This document shows, one piece after another, positions 7,507 through 18,390 of a stretch of 64,000 bases of DNA. The translations under genes and the position numbers were made by a program. Within the stretch, counting starts at the first letter, position 1. The number at the start of each line of letters is the position of its first letter. Under the pieces are notes generated by a model, which was not told where the DNA came from, searched no databases, and saw only the letters and a program-made list of their open reading frames with translations. Where the stretch lies: contig JACEFZ010028122.1 in NCBI GenBank assembly GCA_014155875.1, forward strand, positions 241,001-305,000, written 5' to 3'. This DNA comes from Cepaea nemoralis. Its lineage: Eukaryota > Mollusca > Gastropoda > Stylommatophora > Helicidae.

Positions 7507-10500
7507 AACATTCTCAGGCAATATTGAGAGATACCCATTAGCATGGGCATATATTGATACACCTTTCCTCACTGGGAAAGTAAAGTGCGCTGCACTAACC
7601 AGTCCAGTTTGTGATATAATTATTGGTAATTTACCTGAGGTAAATGATAAACCTCATGACATAACATCTTCATGTAATGATGATACCATAACATCACCAT
7701 CAAATGTCATCATTGAAAATGTCACACCACCTATTGATTTTAATGTAGCTAATGTAGCACTAAGTTCTCATGACATCATTGAAACTATTGTTCCATCATC
7801 ATCATCTGATATCATTGAGTGTGTGAACGCAGTAACAAGAGCTACTGCTAGAGTGCAAGATGAAGTAAATCAAACTGAGGCGATACAATTGCTCAGCCCA
7901 GTTTCACTACCTACTAACACCATGAAGGAAGCATTTGTAACAACCCAAAAAGCTGATCCTTCATTGTCAAAATACTTTGACCTGATCGGCCGAAAGCCAA
8001 AAGTAACCAAGAATGCAAAATGGCATTTTGCGATGAAAAATGACATACTCACTAGGTATTACACCAGAGGTGACAATACCACAGAGCAAACTGTTTTGCC
8101 AACTAGTTATCGCAAACAAGCCTTACATCTTGCACACGATATACCTCTTGCAGGACATATGGCATACGTTAAGACCAGATCAAGGTTATTGACACAATTT
8201 CACTGGCCAAAATTTTGCAATGACATTAAAGAATATTGCAGAAGTTGTGACACCTGCCAGAAACTGGTTAAAAAAGGTAAACACCCACAGGCAAAGTTAC
8301 AAGTTACCGACTTAGCCAGTCGACCTTTTGAAAAGCTATCGGTTGACATAGTGGGCCCTCTCAGTCATACAACAACTAGAGGGAATAAATTTATTCTAAC
8401 GGTCATTGATCAATGTAGTCGCTGGCCAGAAGCTATTCCGTTAAAGAACATAACTGCCAATGAAATAATGGAAGTGTTCTTCCATATTTTTTCTAGGATA
8501 GGGTTTCCAGATACTATCCAATCTGATAGGGGCACTCAGTTTATTGCCGCATCCACCCAAGCTTTCACCAAAATGCTGGGAGTTAAGCAGTGTTTCAATT
8601 CCCCCTACCATCCTCACAGTAGCGGAGTGATAGAAAAATTTAACGGGGATCTTAAGCACATGCTTGCAAAAGTGACGCAAGAACACCCCAACAACTGGGA
8701 TGTATATCTACCAGCTATTCTTTTTGCGTATCGCGAGGTACCACATGCTAGTACCGGTTTCTCTCCTTTTGAACTTATCTATGGTGCCAAACCACGTGGC
8801 CCATTGACCATTTACCACCAAATGTTAACTGACTCTACACCAGTACTTAAACCCATATCATCATACTCATATGTGACATCATTGCGTGAAAGAATCATCA
8901 AATCTTGTGTTATTGCAAAGAATGCACTAAAACTATCTGGTGCTACTTATAGACAGTATGCTGACAAAGGTAACAGGACAATAACATTGACACCTGGACA
9001 GGACATTCTTCTTCTGCTACCTAGTGACAGACACCTTCTGACTGATTCTTGGCAGGGACCTTTTAAAGTGACAAGACAGATTTCACCTGTAGACTACGAG
9101 ATCCTTATAAAAAACAAACACAAAATATTTCACATAAATATGCTAAGACCATACCACAACAGAGACGACGAACAAGACGATACAACAGCTTGTACAGTGA
9201 TAATAGATCACGAAGACGACGATGCTAGTGACGAAATTCCAACACCTGCATTAGACACGACAGACTGCTTGAAGGAGATCAAAATCAACCCAAATTTAAC
9301 TCAAGCAGACACAGACAGTTGCAAACAACTTATACAACAGTACAACACCATCTTTTCCAACAACCCAGGACAAACAGAATTAATACAGCATCACATCGCA
9401 CTCACATCAAACACACCCATTAGATGCAGACCATACACCATCCCATTACATTACAAAGAACAGTTACATCAAGAAATCATCAACTTAGAGAAAAATAACA
9501 TCATAAGACGATCCCAATCAGACTACTCATCTCCCATGGTCATAGTACGCAAAAAGGACAATACAATAAGACTGTGCATCGACTACCGAAAACTGAATAA
9601 AATAACTGTTCTAGATCTTGAGCCTATGGCAAACACTGACGATCTTCTGACAGAACTGACAGACGCTAGGTTCTTTACGACTGTAGACATGGTTAAAGGT
9701 TATTGGCAGATTGCTGTAGACGAACAGAGCAGACATCTGACAGCTTTCGCCACACCTTGGGGACTGTACGAATGGTGCAAACTTCCATTTGGGCTTGTTA
9801 ACGCCCCAGCCACATTCGTACGTATGACACGACTACTGCTAAGAGACATTCCTAACATAATTTGCTATATTGACGACATATGCATTCACACAGAGACAAT
9901 GACGGAGCACATTAAGACATTAGACCAAACATTTGAACGGATCAAACAGCACGGACTGACAGTGAAGCCTGCAAAAGTAGACATAGCCTACCAGGAAATA
10001 TCATTCTTGGGTTACAAAATATCCAATGGCTTTGTCACGACAGACGATAAAATTGTGTCCAAGATACTAAAACTCTCACTTCCGACTACTAAAAAACAAG
10101 TCAGAAGTTTGCTGGGCCTAATCAATTACTATAGGCAATTTATTCCTGATTTTTCGGAACTGACCGAGGTATTTACTAATTTACTAACAAAGGATAAACC
10201 TGAGAAAATTGTACACGATCAATGCCTAAAAATCGCATTTCATAAAGTGCTATCATGTTTTTCCGATAAGAATAAACAGAATCTTATCCTTAAATTGCCC
10301 GATATCCGTTTACCTTTCAGATTACGCACAGATGCTAGCTCCGTGGCGATTGGAGCAGTCCTGTTGCAGGAGTACAACAACATCCTCCACCCAGTTTATT
10401 TTGTATCCCGGAAGCTGAAAGCCCGAGAGCGGGCATGGTCCATTCCTCAATTGGAAGCCCTAGCTTTAGTAGTAGGTATCACCAAATTGTCTAGATTTCT

Positions 10501-10705
10501 TCTAGGACGCCATTTCATCGTAGAATCGGACAGCAGCCCCTTACGATGGATGAATTCAGGTGTGCCATCGAACCATATGATAGCGCGTGGGTCTCTGAAA
10601 CTTCAAGATTATAGCTTTGAGGTTCGACATATCCCAGGCAGAACCAATTCAATTGCCGATCTTTTGTCACGTTGTCCGACCGACCCAGTGAGCACCAATG
10701 TCTGA
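7400..10705 (+). CDS. pol: Pol of element 1: protease end, integrase, RT, RNase H (intact)
   Basis: A 1101-codon frame without interruption. In order: protease C-terminal half (about residues 25-82); integrase zinc module (HLAHDIPLAGH...CRSCDTC, about 245-292); integrase core with D at about 316, D at about 376 and E at about 412 (D-D35-E spacing); GPY/F-type module ending in IFHINMLRPYH (about 545-590); reverse transcriptase (about 670-850) with LPFGLVNAP and the YIDD box near 823; RNase H (about 970-1090) with TDASS, QLEAL, SDSSP and the final ADLLSR. Integrase upstream of RT is the Gmr1-like arrangement. The true N-terminus is unclear because the protease start lies in another frame, so the position 7400 is only the first start codon in this frame. 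Confidence 0.92.
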   Translation: MANMLQSFATQEVQSLALKRTFILPTDYTGRHVTCRTFSGNIERYPLAWAYIDTPFLTGKVKCAALTSPVCDIIIGNLPEVNDKPHDITSSCNDDTITSPSNVIIENVTPPIDFNVANVALSSHDIIETIVPSSSSDIIECVNAVTRATARVQDEVNQTEAIQLLSPVSLPTNTMKEAFVTTQKADPSLSKYFDLIGRKPKVTKNAKWHFAMKNDILTRYYTRGDNTTEQTVLPTSYRKQALHLAHDIPLAGHMAYVKTRSRLLTQFHWPKFCNDIKEYCRSCDTCQKLVKKGKHPQAKLQVTDLASRPFEKLSVDIVGPLSHTTTRGNKFILTVIDQCSRWPEAIPLKNITANEIMEVFFHIFSRIGFPDTIQSDRGTQFIAASTQAFTKMLGVKQCFNSPYHPHSSGVIEKFNGDLKHMLAKVTQEHPNNWDVYLPAILFAYREVPHASTGFSPFELIYGAKPRGPLTIYHQMLTDSTPVLKPISSYSYVTSLRERIIKSCVIAKNALKLSGATYRQYADKGNRTITLTPGQDILLLLPSDRHLLTDSWQGPFKVTRQISPVDYEILIKNKHKIFHINMLRPYHNRDDEQDDTTACTVIIDHEDDDASDEIPTPALDTTDCLKEIKINPNLTQADTDSCKQLIQQYNTIFSNNPGQTELIQHHIALTSNTPIRCRPYTIPLHYKEQLHQEIINLEKNNIIRRSQSDYSSPMVIVRKKDNTIRLCIDYRKLNKITVLDLEPMANTDDLLTELTDARFFTTVDMVKGYWQIAVDEQSRHLTAFATPWGLYEWCKLPFGLVNAPATFVRMTRLLLRDIPNIICYIDDICIHTETMTEHIKTLDQTFERIKQHGLTVKPAKVDIAYQEISFLGYKISNGFVTTDDKIVSKILKLSLPTTKKQVRSLLGLINYYRQFIPDFSELTEVFTNLLTKDKPEKIVHDQCLKIAFHKVLSCFSDKNKQNLILKLPDIRLPFRLRTDASSVAIGAVLLQEYNNILHPVYFVSRKLKARERAWSIPQLEALALVVGITKLSRFLLGRHFIVESDSSPLRWMNSGVPSNHMIARGSLKLQDYSFEVRHIPGRTNSIADLLSRCPTDPVSTNV

Positions 10706-12102
10706 GTGCAGTATGTAGAACTACACTCAGACCGACACAGCCATTTAGCAGTGAATAGTGGTTTTCCATTCACAAAAAGCTGTGTAATGTCTACAATATT
10801 GTGATAGGGATTACTCCCATTATATATAGTGTTCGTATTTTACTAGTTCATGTAGTGATTGTCGTGTATAAATGTGTAGTATGTGGTAGAAAGCGAACTT
10901 TATTAACTGTATATATTACGTACAAGAACAGTGTCACATTCGCACTTACCTGAAGCGAATTATCCAACTTGACAGTGACAACTTCGTGTTGAATCCTCCA
11001 GGAACATTTTAATTACGAGTGTGAAAGTAAAAACTGAACAGTGACGACTTTTCTACACCTCTGCAGTGAACCGAAACCTTAGTGTTCGACTGAAACATCT
11101 AACACATGAACATTCGATCGTAATCCAGAAGATTGTGTACCAAAATCCAACACGAACTTTGAGAACATTGTTCCTTCCTTAAAACTACATCAAACCGGAA
11201 CAGGTGTGTTCTACAAGCTTTACCATCAGCTGATTTTAGAGCTCGTGTGTACTTCCGGATTAATTAGAAATTTAGAACAAAAATAGCAGACAACATATAA
11301 AAGATTAAAAAGTTTTGACGATTCTAAAATATTTAGGATTCTATAAAATTGAATACACGAATTGTGTGTTTATTTATTTCTCTAATGTAATCTTAGAATC
11401 ATATCTTGATTAACGTATTCATATTACCGACTTTTTCTCGTTAATATGAAGAAACGTCAAGCAATGACACTAAGAAATTAATTAGTTATTGTAAATTATT
11501 GTGTTTCACTAATGTTAAAATTATTTCCCTTTCATTCATTGTTATTACATTTTCACACAAAGGGGCCATAATTTGAAATATATATGCTAATGTGTTGTGT
11601 GTAATATAACATGTTGTTGTTAAAGTGTTGACACCACAGGCAGGCATCTACTGGGCATGGCAGAGGGTTGCCAACATTGTATACCAACACAATAACTCCT
11701 GGCCAAGTAGGGACAGGGTTTGAGTGTTTTATACGACTTATATAAAGTCGTATTTCAGTCTCGCGAGATGGTTTTTGTTTCAAGAACCATATTATTATTT
11801 TTTTTTCAAATTGCGTTGACGTAGATGCGTGAAGCTGGTGCTACTGATCCGACTGGGTGATAATACGATTGAGGTAACCAGCCATCGAGAGGGTGAAGCC
11901 TGATATGTGTTAAACATGAAGCACCACATGTCTTTGTACCCAACTCCCAGTTCTTATATATTTCTATGCCATGTGTGTAATTTTGATAACGTTGTGTATA
12001 ACAATGGGAAGGTAGACTCTGACAAGGGCATACTATTAACCCAACAGGTACAGACATTAGACATGAAAGACGACATCTTTCATGGATTTTACCGGGGGAG
12101 CG
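10706..12102 (+). other. 3' non-coding region of element 1
   Basis: About 1.4 kb between the pol stop and the 3' LTR. I see no envelope-like ORF. A short frame crossing into the LTR (11907-12173) has no recognisable content. The DNA is AT-rich (11280-11560) and returns to mixed composition near the LTR. Confidence 0.6.
12091..12102 (+). promoter_or_regulatory. Polypurine tract of element 1
   Basis: GGGGGAG followed by CG directly before the TG of the 3' LTR. A purine run here is the expected plus-strand primer. It is short. Confidence 0.55.
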
Positions 12103-12604
12103 TGTCAGAGTCCGACAGGGGACAGCGATGCAGGGACATCGTTACGACCGCCAGGCGACTTAGCTCCCAGTAAGGGATGCAACAACTTCGTTGCGCCGCC
12201 AGGCAAATAGGAGTTATCGGCCTGCGAGATCGCTGGCTGACCTGCGGTCAGGCCGCCAACGCAAGACGCACGCCTGCCACGTGACGTCACGTCAGGCAGG
12301 AGGCAAGTTGCGAACCAGGTCCAGACAGCTCTGGGACACGGAACATGACGGACGTGTGAGAAAGGCGTTGTATGGTTTCTGTATTGAAAGGCGAGTGTCT
12401 GGACATCTTGCGAGTCAGACTTGTGACTGTATTGTGGATGTAAGTTGTAAAGTATCCATTATATGTATTTTGTGATCATCGTTCTGTATTTGATATGTTA
12501 ATAAATCCACCGAACGATGTGTCGTTGAGTCTTACGTCAAATCACGTTGTATTTGTACTGTCTCACACTTGTTAGGAAAGCGAGCCAAGTTTAAGACCCT
12601 GACA
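12103..12604 (+). repeat. 3' LTR of element 1
   Basis: 502 bp, TGTCAG...CTGACA, the partner of 4613-5113, with one substitution and one extra T. AATAAA at about 12500 may give the transcript 3' end. Confidence 0.92.
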
Positions 12605-12790
12605 GACATGATACTCTTCTAAAAACCACACTGGAAGGCAAGGTTGAGAGCAAGCGAGCAAGAGGTAGACAACGATACCAGTGGGAGGATAACATCAAGA
12701 GATGTATGAACATCAGCCTGACAGAATGTACAGTCAATGCAAGAGACAGATAGTATTGGAGATCCATTGCAACCAACCTTCATAGAGAGA
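12605..12790 (+). pseudogene. LINE C-terminal fragment, right half, with right target duplication
   Basis: It begins with the duplicated GACAT (12605-12609) and continues the LINE frame interrupted at 4612: DTLLKTTLEGKVESKRARG, then QRYQWEDNIKR. This is the basic RTE-like C-terminus. It is followed by a (GA)n tract that may have grown from the LINE's tandem tail. Confidence 0.7.
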
Positions 12791-12807
12791 AATAAAGAGA
12801 GAGAGAT

Positions 12808-12842
<35 letters not shown>

Positions 12843-12844
12843 TA

Positions 12845-12911
<67 letters not shown>
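12784..12911. repeat. (GA)n microsatellite
   Basis: About 128 bp of GA with a few GATA and GGGA interruptions. Arg-Glu or Leu-Ser repeat frames across it are artefacts. Confidence 0.95.
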
Positions 12912-12912
<1 letters not shown>

Positions 12913-13141
12913 ATATCCCTTACAGGAAGTAGCAGTCAACATCAGCATTTATTCAGCTGCCGTTGATGCACCAGGCAAGATTACTCTCAGTAGTTTACCA
13001 ATGCTTCTACCGGTTTACATATCCCGTAAGTTACCAACGCGGCGATAACCGCTACCGATTCTCGCTCAGGTTACGTTACTCACGAGAATATACGGGATTA
13101 CGGAGAAAGACGTTAACACCTGGGCCAAGGAGACCGGCTTA
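12912..13141 (-). mobile_element. tRNA-derived SINE, full length
   Basis: Same family as the copy at 2620, directly abutting the GA tract. On the minus strand it reads from GCCGGTCTCCTTGGCCCAGG (A-box region) to TTCCTGTAAGGGATATG. The central block differs by several substitutions, so this is a diverged copy. Confidence 0.7.
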
Positions 13142-13465
13142 CCAATAATGGTGACACAATAAAATAACTCAAAAGTTGAATATCTATTGTTCTTCGAATA
13201 CTTAAACAATTGAATAAAAAGTGGAACAGACAGAACTACAAAAATTAGACTTTTAAGAGCATGCATCTTTCCCGTGGCAACATTCTCTTAAGAGACCAAG
13301 ACACTTACTAAACAGATTGAACAGTGCATAAATGCCTTTGAATATACATTTTATGGACGGGTTCTAAGATTATTTTAGATAAAGAAAAGAACAAATGCAT
13401 TCATACTTCAAGGGCTGAATATTGAAGAAGGTTGACTATTAAAGATGATAAAACAAAGAAAGTTG
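13142..13465. other. Unannotated AT-rich spacer
   Basis: About 320 bp with no coding, tRNA-like or shared repeat signal that I can see. Confidence 0.5.
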
Positions 13466-13697
13466 ACTTGTATGTTGGTACTTGAAACGTCATGAAAGTT
13501 TGGCGAGAACAATAATGGAGGGGTATATGCCCAGGAAGAGAGGAAGAGGAAGGGCACAGAGGAGATGGGTGCAGGATGTTGCGGATAATCTCCAGATGGG
13601 TGTATTGGATGCGGGAAGAACGCTTATGATCGAGAAGTTTTCCACAATGCTGTCATGGGAGCGAGGTTCTGCAAAAGACATGCCACTGAATGAATAA
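13466..13697 (+). pseudogene. RTE-like LINE C-terminal fragment
   Basis: The frame 13482-13697 reads MKRHESLARTIMEGYMPRK, then RGRGRAQRRWVQDVADNL. This is the GHV...GRPRxRWxD type of C-terminus seen in the other RTE-like LINEs here. The endonuclease and RT are missing. It ends near the (GT)n tract. Confidence 0.6.
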
Positions 13698-13718
13698 ATT
13701 GTGCATTCTCGCAAATTA

Positions 13719-13740
13719 GTGTGTGTGTGTGTGTGTGTGT

Positions 13741-13838
<98 letters not shown>
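13719..13838. repeat. (GT)n microsatellite
   Basis: About 120 bp of GT with one GAG interruption near 13745. Confidence 0.95.
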
Positions 13839-13959
13839 TGTTTGTGTTCATCTTATTTCATGAATCCTTAAAAAATAAAATAAAATATTTAAAAAACGCA
13901 CACACATTCGATCGAAATTCTGTCAATCTCCATGTAGTCTCATTGACAACCAGAATGTA

Positions 13960-14760
13960 TACAGGGCCGGACAAAAAAAAAGTGAGATCATCGCGTAAAA
14001 AGTAACATAATTACATCAAAATTTTTTTTAACTGTATCCATAATAGCTTAAATTGTTTACTCATTTACTTACTTACCTATTTAGCTATACGATGTCTTTA
14101 TTTGGAAAATACAAGTTCAGGAATGTCGACTTATACGAGAACGGGACCATTTCAGCCGCGGTATCATGTATCAGTTGGTGTTTCTCGAATGGGGAAAACT
14201 AGTATTATGTTCGTTGAACCAGGCGCCAAATTAAACAGTGAATACTATTGTGAACATGTTCTGAGACAAGGTTTGCTGCCAGTAATTCAAGCGAGATGTG
14301 GTCGCCATAACTGGTCATTACAGCAAGACGGAGCTCCATCTCACACAGCCAGAAATACGATCAACTTTCTTCGTCAGGCGAATGTTAACTTCATCGAGCC
14401 AGACATGTGGCCACCGAACAGTCTTGATTTGAACCCAATACATTATGCCATATGGGGTGCTTTACTAGAAAAAGTCTACCTTCGGCGAAAATTTACCACA
14501 GTTAAGCAGCTCAAGTTGGCAATAATTGAAGAACGGAGAAATCTGGGGCAGCGCTTGATTGACAGTAGCATAAACAAGTGGCGTCGACACTAAGACAAAC
14601 TCGTTGATAAACAAAGAGGACACACTGAACATGATTTCCGAATAGCTAAATAATTGACAAACAAAATTAAATGAAACAATATAATTAATTTAATTATATT
14701 TTAAAATTACTCGCATGCTACAAGATGTTCTCACTTTTTTTCTTTGGCCCATCCTTTATA
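13960..14760 (+). mobile_element. Tc1/mariner-type element, internally deleted
   Basis: The ends form an imperfect inverted repeat: GGGCCGGACAAAAAAAAAGT at the left (about 13964-13983) and its complement-like TCTCACTTTTTTTCTTTGGC at the right (14730-14749). Both ends sit at TA dinucleotides, the Tc1/mariner target. At about 800 bp it is too short for a full transposase and retains only the catalytic C-terminal half. Confidence 0.7.
14102..14593 (+). pseudogene. Tc1/mariner transposase C-terminal half
   Basis: Open for 163 codons without an N-terminal DNA-binding domain. IMFVEPGAKLNSEYYCEHVL and SLQQDGAPSHTARNTINFLR are catalytic-core segments, and the second holds the second Asp. The third acidic position falls in LDLNPIHYAIWG, 37 residues later. 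It is His where DD37D-type enzymes have Asp. With no first Asp in the frame either, the protein would be inactive. Confidence 0.75.
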
Positions 14761-14924
14761 TAGAGACTTAATGCTACATTGCTTTCAAAGTTAATGATGA
14801 TGAAACATTTTCTCCAAAACTGGAATTGTTACAATTTAAACAAAGTTGACAATATGACCAAATGACCATACATACAAGTGACAACAAGCGTCCCATTTGA
14901 CCACTTAGATTGAAGCAGGTATGT

Positions 14925-15285
14925 GTCTTCTCAACATCATCATCATGTGTCGATAAGCGTGGGCGGTCATGTTTCGCCATCTCACGCGATCACCGGAGTC
15001 GGGGATCAGTCATGTGCTCTTGTCTCAACCATACCACGTGGCCAAGCAATCCAGGTATTTACTTGTCTGCTTTTCCTTTGTTCTTTTCCCATAAATCTTG
15101 CCAGTTGTCATCAAGTTCTGCAATTCATTTCTTCTCATAACATGTCCAAAAAAATTGTGACAGTCCACGTCGAATGTCTTTAATCAGTTTACGATTTTCA
15201 TATTTGTTTCTTGTAGGACTTGGTTGTTCGGTCTGTCCATACCCTTCTTTGCTATTTCCTTAGAAACCACATTTCATCAGTTAAA
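14925..15285 (-). mobile_element. RTE-like LINE 3' fragment
   Basis: Minus-strand sequence matching the 3' region of the LINE at 26650-26940 (shared segments include GGCCACGTGG and GTGGGCGG neighbourhoods). It ends in a short (ATG)n tail at about 14938-14949. Only the post-RT region is present, and it is broken by stops. Confidence 0.6.
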
Positions 15286-15297
15286 GTTAAAATTAGT

Positions 15298-15400
15298 TGC
15301 ATGTCCTTTACAGGACGTAGCAGTCAACCCCTGCGATTTTTTTTTGGCTGTTCTTAATTCCTGGTCAAGTTTACGTTCAGTAGTTGGCCATTGCATTCTG
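15298..15400 (-). mobile_element. SINE 3' fragment
   Basis: Matches the 3' half of the common SINE (GCATGTCCTTTACAGGACGT and the GGCCATTGCATTCTG block), with a 9-T expansion. The tRNA-like head is lost. Confidence 0.6.
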
Positions 15401-15547
15401 ATTGGCTGGCACCTATTGCATTTCATAATAAACAGACACTGCTGTGTTTCGAACACTGCTATAGGAGGCTACGAGCTGTGTAACACCTTCGCCACGTAGC
15501 CGACCTTTTACCACATTTTAACAGCCATCCGTTTTTTACCTTGACTT

Positions 15548-15550
<3 letters not shown>

Positions 15551-15615
<65 letters not shown>

Positions 15616-15645
15616 CAGAGACAGAGAGAGAGACAGAGAGAGAGG

Positions 15646-15677
<32 letters not shown>

Positions 15678-15703
15678 CAGAGAGAGAGACAGAGAGAGAG
15701 AGG

Positions 15704-15736
<33 letters not shown>

Positions 15737-15766
15737 ACAGAGAGAGGGGGAAAGAGAGAGAGACAA

Positions 15767-15797
<31 letters not shown>

Positions 15798-15810
15798 CAG
15801 ACAGAGAGAG
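15551..15810. repeat. (GA)n / GACAGA microsatellite, left part
   Basis: Pure GA to about 15606, then GAGACAGA variants up to the LTR. The tract continues at 23785-23941 on the other side of element 2, showing that the element inserted into it. Confidence 0.93.
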
Positions 15811-16507
15811 TGTCATGTGGCAAATGACAGTGATGCAACTTTAAATTGATGAGTTAGCGCATCAAAGAAGAAGATAAAGAGTGGCACAAATGGTGAACAT
15901 TGTGACACCAACATTGAACGCAATTTAGACGTCATGGTACGACGTCACCTAACACCGTAACGGCTTAAGCTTTAGTTTGTGATCCAGCAAAGACAAGTTA
16001 GGACGTGCTTCAACACCAGTCACAGAATACCGGCCTTTATGATGCTGCCAATCCTCGAGTGTCCACATGAAGTCGCTCTAGGTGTAGTCCGGCAATTGAC
16101 TACAGGTACTCCTGGCTATCCTGATGCCACGGTCGCTGGCATATATCGTATTCCCTATATGACAGTGGAAGGTAGGCGTTTGTTGAACATTCATTATCAT
16201 GGCAGGTGGCCCGCTTGGTGCCCAACTATCCACACAGTCTAGATAATGAATAGCGACTGGAGAAGCAAGAGCGAAAGTGCGGTGCGAAAGACTCAAGACT
16301 GGATGCGCTCACTCGCTCACGTTTGCTGTTGAAGTTGCCTGCGATAAATTATATCTCAGTTCACTCGAATGACTTTGTTGTTGGATTTATGTTGGAGTCA
16401 GCATAGTGAGGCTGTCCTACATGTGATTGTACAATTTAGCTCTAGCAGTTAAACGTCAGGTCAATATCATTGTAGAGGAAGCAGGGATCAGCGTTTAACT
16501 CATGACA
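15811..16507 (+). repeat. 5' LTR of element 2
   Basis: 697 bp, TGTCATG...CATGACA, a perfect 7-bp terminal inverted repeat. No sequence similarity to the LTR of element 1 that I can see beyond the TGTCA ends. Confidence 0.88.
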
Positions 16508-16525
16508 TGGGGGTATTGTCTGCAG
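16508..16525 (+). promoter_or_regulatory. Primer-binding site of element 2
   Basis: TGGGGGTATTGTCTGC begins at the base after the LTR, with the TGG expected for pairing to a tRNA CCA end. The specific tRNA is not clear. Confidence 0.5.
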
Positions 16526-18390
16526 AGATTTGGACCAAGGGATCGTTCACAGTAAAGTTGTCAGTGAGTCAAGGATAACGGTTATAGACACAAGGTCAAT
16601 ATTGTACGGATACGGTACAGAGACACAGGCAGTTGATTTCATCTTTGTTTGACGCGGTAATGCTTTTTGAGACACTGGCTGCAAACCTATTAATAATTGG
16701 AAGCCGAGTGAATATCAGACTATGGAGACAGGATTGAATGACATTATAACGGTCATATTCTCATCATAAGGAATGAATACAGAACACACAGTCACGCATG
16801 CACTAATACGCAACACATCTATGTTTGTGAGGATAATGCCGGTCTAGTGTGCTGGAGACCAGTTGGCGCATCCTCGTTGTTCGTATTGTGTCTTCAGTTT
16901 ATTAATCATCATCGTTTATTTCTTGGAAATAACAGTCAGTGCGATCACATCAGGATACATATCGTTTCACACAGAGAGCTTCCTGCTCGCATTGATTAAT
17001 GCTGACTGTCAAGTACAAATATAACTCTCGTCATCATATATTAGATGACCTTTGTAACAGATAGAATGACAATTGTCACTGTACCAATGAAATGACATGA
17101 TTGTGATTTTCTCTATGAAATCACGGATTGATTGAAAATGCACATAACCATTATGGCAAGGATTATCTCACCCAGTGGTATTCAGGGTGCATATTCGTTA
17201 ACTGTGCTGAACTGTACTGTGTATAAACTTGAAGCACTTATGACATTTCATCAACGGAAGACCAGTATACATTGGTTCTCAAGCTCAGTGTACTGAACAG
17301 AAAATTTTGTACTTCTCAACGCCTCTTGGGAACGGAAATAACCCAGGTGAATCGAATCCGTTTTCTTGTGGTTCAACAGAAACTTCAGGAACTCATAGGA
17401 TGTCGGTTGAATGACTGGAAGTATCAACGCCTCATTACAACGGAATCAACGCAATCTTATCGTGTTTGAAAGTGCGCATACCTTGGATGTCGGAATTGTA
17501 TATATAAATAAACCGGGAAATTCTATACAATAACTCATCAGACCAGAACATTTTTAATGTTGGCTATGCAACATTAAACAGATTGAAGATCTTTCTACGT
17601 TATAGCTACACCTTGTAGCAAATGACACCAACATCAATTACGATCCACTTCAGGGATTGATGACAGGCAACGTGCCTAAAGGTGTCAAAGTCGTAGGATT
17701 CGAGTACGAACAGAATTGGTTATCAAATCGATTGGATTGGACAACTATTGAGGATTATTTCTACACAATTATTACAAACATAATCATATATCAAATCGAT
17801 TGGATTGGACAACTATTGAAGATTATTTCTACACAATTATTACAAACATAATCATCTATCAAATCGATTGGATTGGTCTACTATCAAACTATTGGAAAAT
17901 GTTTGCTGATTCTTGAGCTGAGTATTGTATTTGTTTGTGGTTTGTCAGTAATTAGTTATAGTCAAAATACAGTAATTTTGCACGCATTCATTTTATCTTT
18001 ATTATCGTAACTGTGATGACGTCATAGGCGCGATACACAATTTTGTGCTATTTTGTGCTGTGAATTCTTATTCGCGGTGCATTATTGATTTGTTTACATA
18101 ATAATAGGATTTCTTTGATAAATGCTTGAATCTAAAGAACTTTAACTCTGTCTATACTTTAACTGCTGAGTTATAGGTCTTGTCTATTATAAAATTATTT
18201 GTCATTTTTCATTATTAATGTGTCTAATTGTAATTTATTAATTATTTCTTTCTACGTTCTTGGACTTTATCTGTCGATTTCGATACGTATAAGCTCTGTC
18301 TCTTTTGTGGTAAACTTCTGGCTCTATTTCTCACTTTGAGTATTATTATTGAATATTGTAGAAACATAAAAACATGTCATCTTACAGGAT
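16526..18390 (+). other. Long 5' leader of element 2
   Basis: About 1.86 kb, more than twice the leader of element 1, with no convincing ORF. It holds a 68-bp tandem repeat at 17722-17880. I see nothing else that I can name. Confidence 0.55.
17722..17880 (+). repeat. 68-bp tandem repeat, about 2.3 units
   Basis: Units start at 17722, 17790 and 17858 with ATCAAATCGATTGGATTGG. The first two are almost identical. The third breaks off after about 20 bp. Confidence 0.85.

Larger units (their letters stand above)
4613..12604 (+). mobile_element. Young Gmr1-like Ty3/gypsy LTR retrotransposon (element 1), about 7.99 kb
   Basis: The layout is 5' LTR 4613-5113, leader, gag 5947-7056, protease fragment, long pol 7400-10705, about 1.4 kb of 3' non-coding DNA, a short polypurine tract and 3' LTR 12103-12604, flanked by GACAT duplications. 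By eye the LTRs differ by one substitution and one single-base indel, so insertion was recent. The pol order is protease, integrase, reverse transcriptase, RNase H. That order defines the Gmr1-like group within Ty3/gypsy; ordinary gypsy elements have integrase last. Frame breaks in the gag/protease stretch suggest that this copy is not autonomous, unless they are assembly errors. Confidence 0.9.

Noticed and set aside
11907..12173. 88-codon frame at the end of element 1 as a possible envelope or accessory gene
   Set aside because: It crosses the polypurine tract into the LTR and has no signal peptide, membrane segment or recognisable motif.
12737..13048. Arg-Glu repeat proteins over GA tracts (also at 15541, 23779, 45053 and 47520)
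   Set aside because: Low-complexity translations of (GA)n with no start context or homology.
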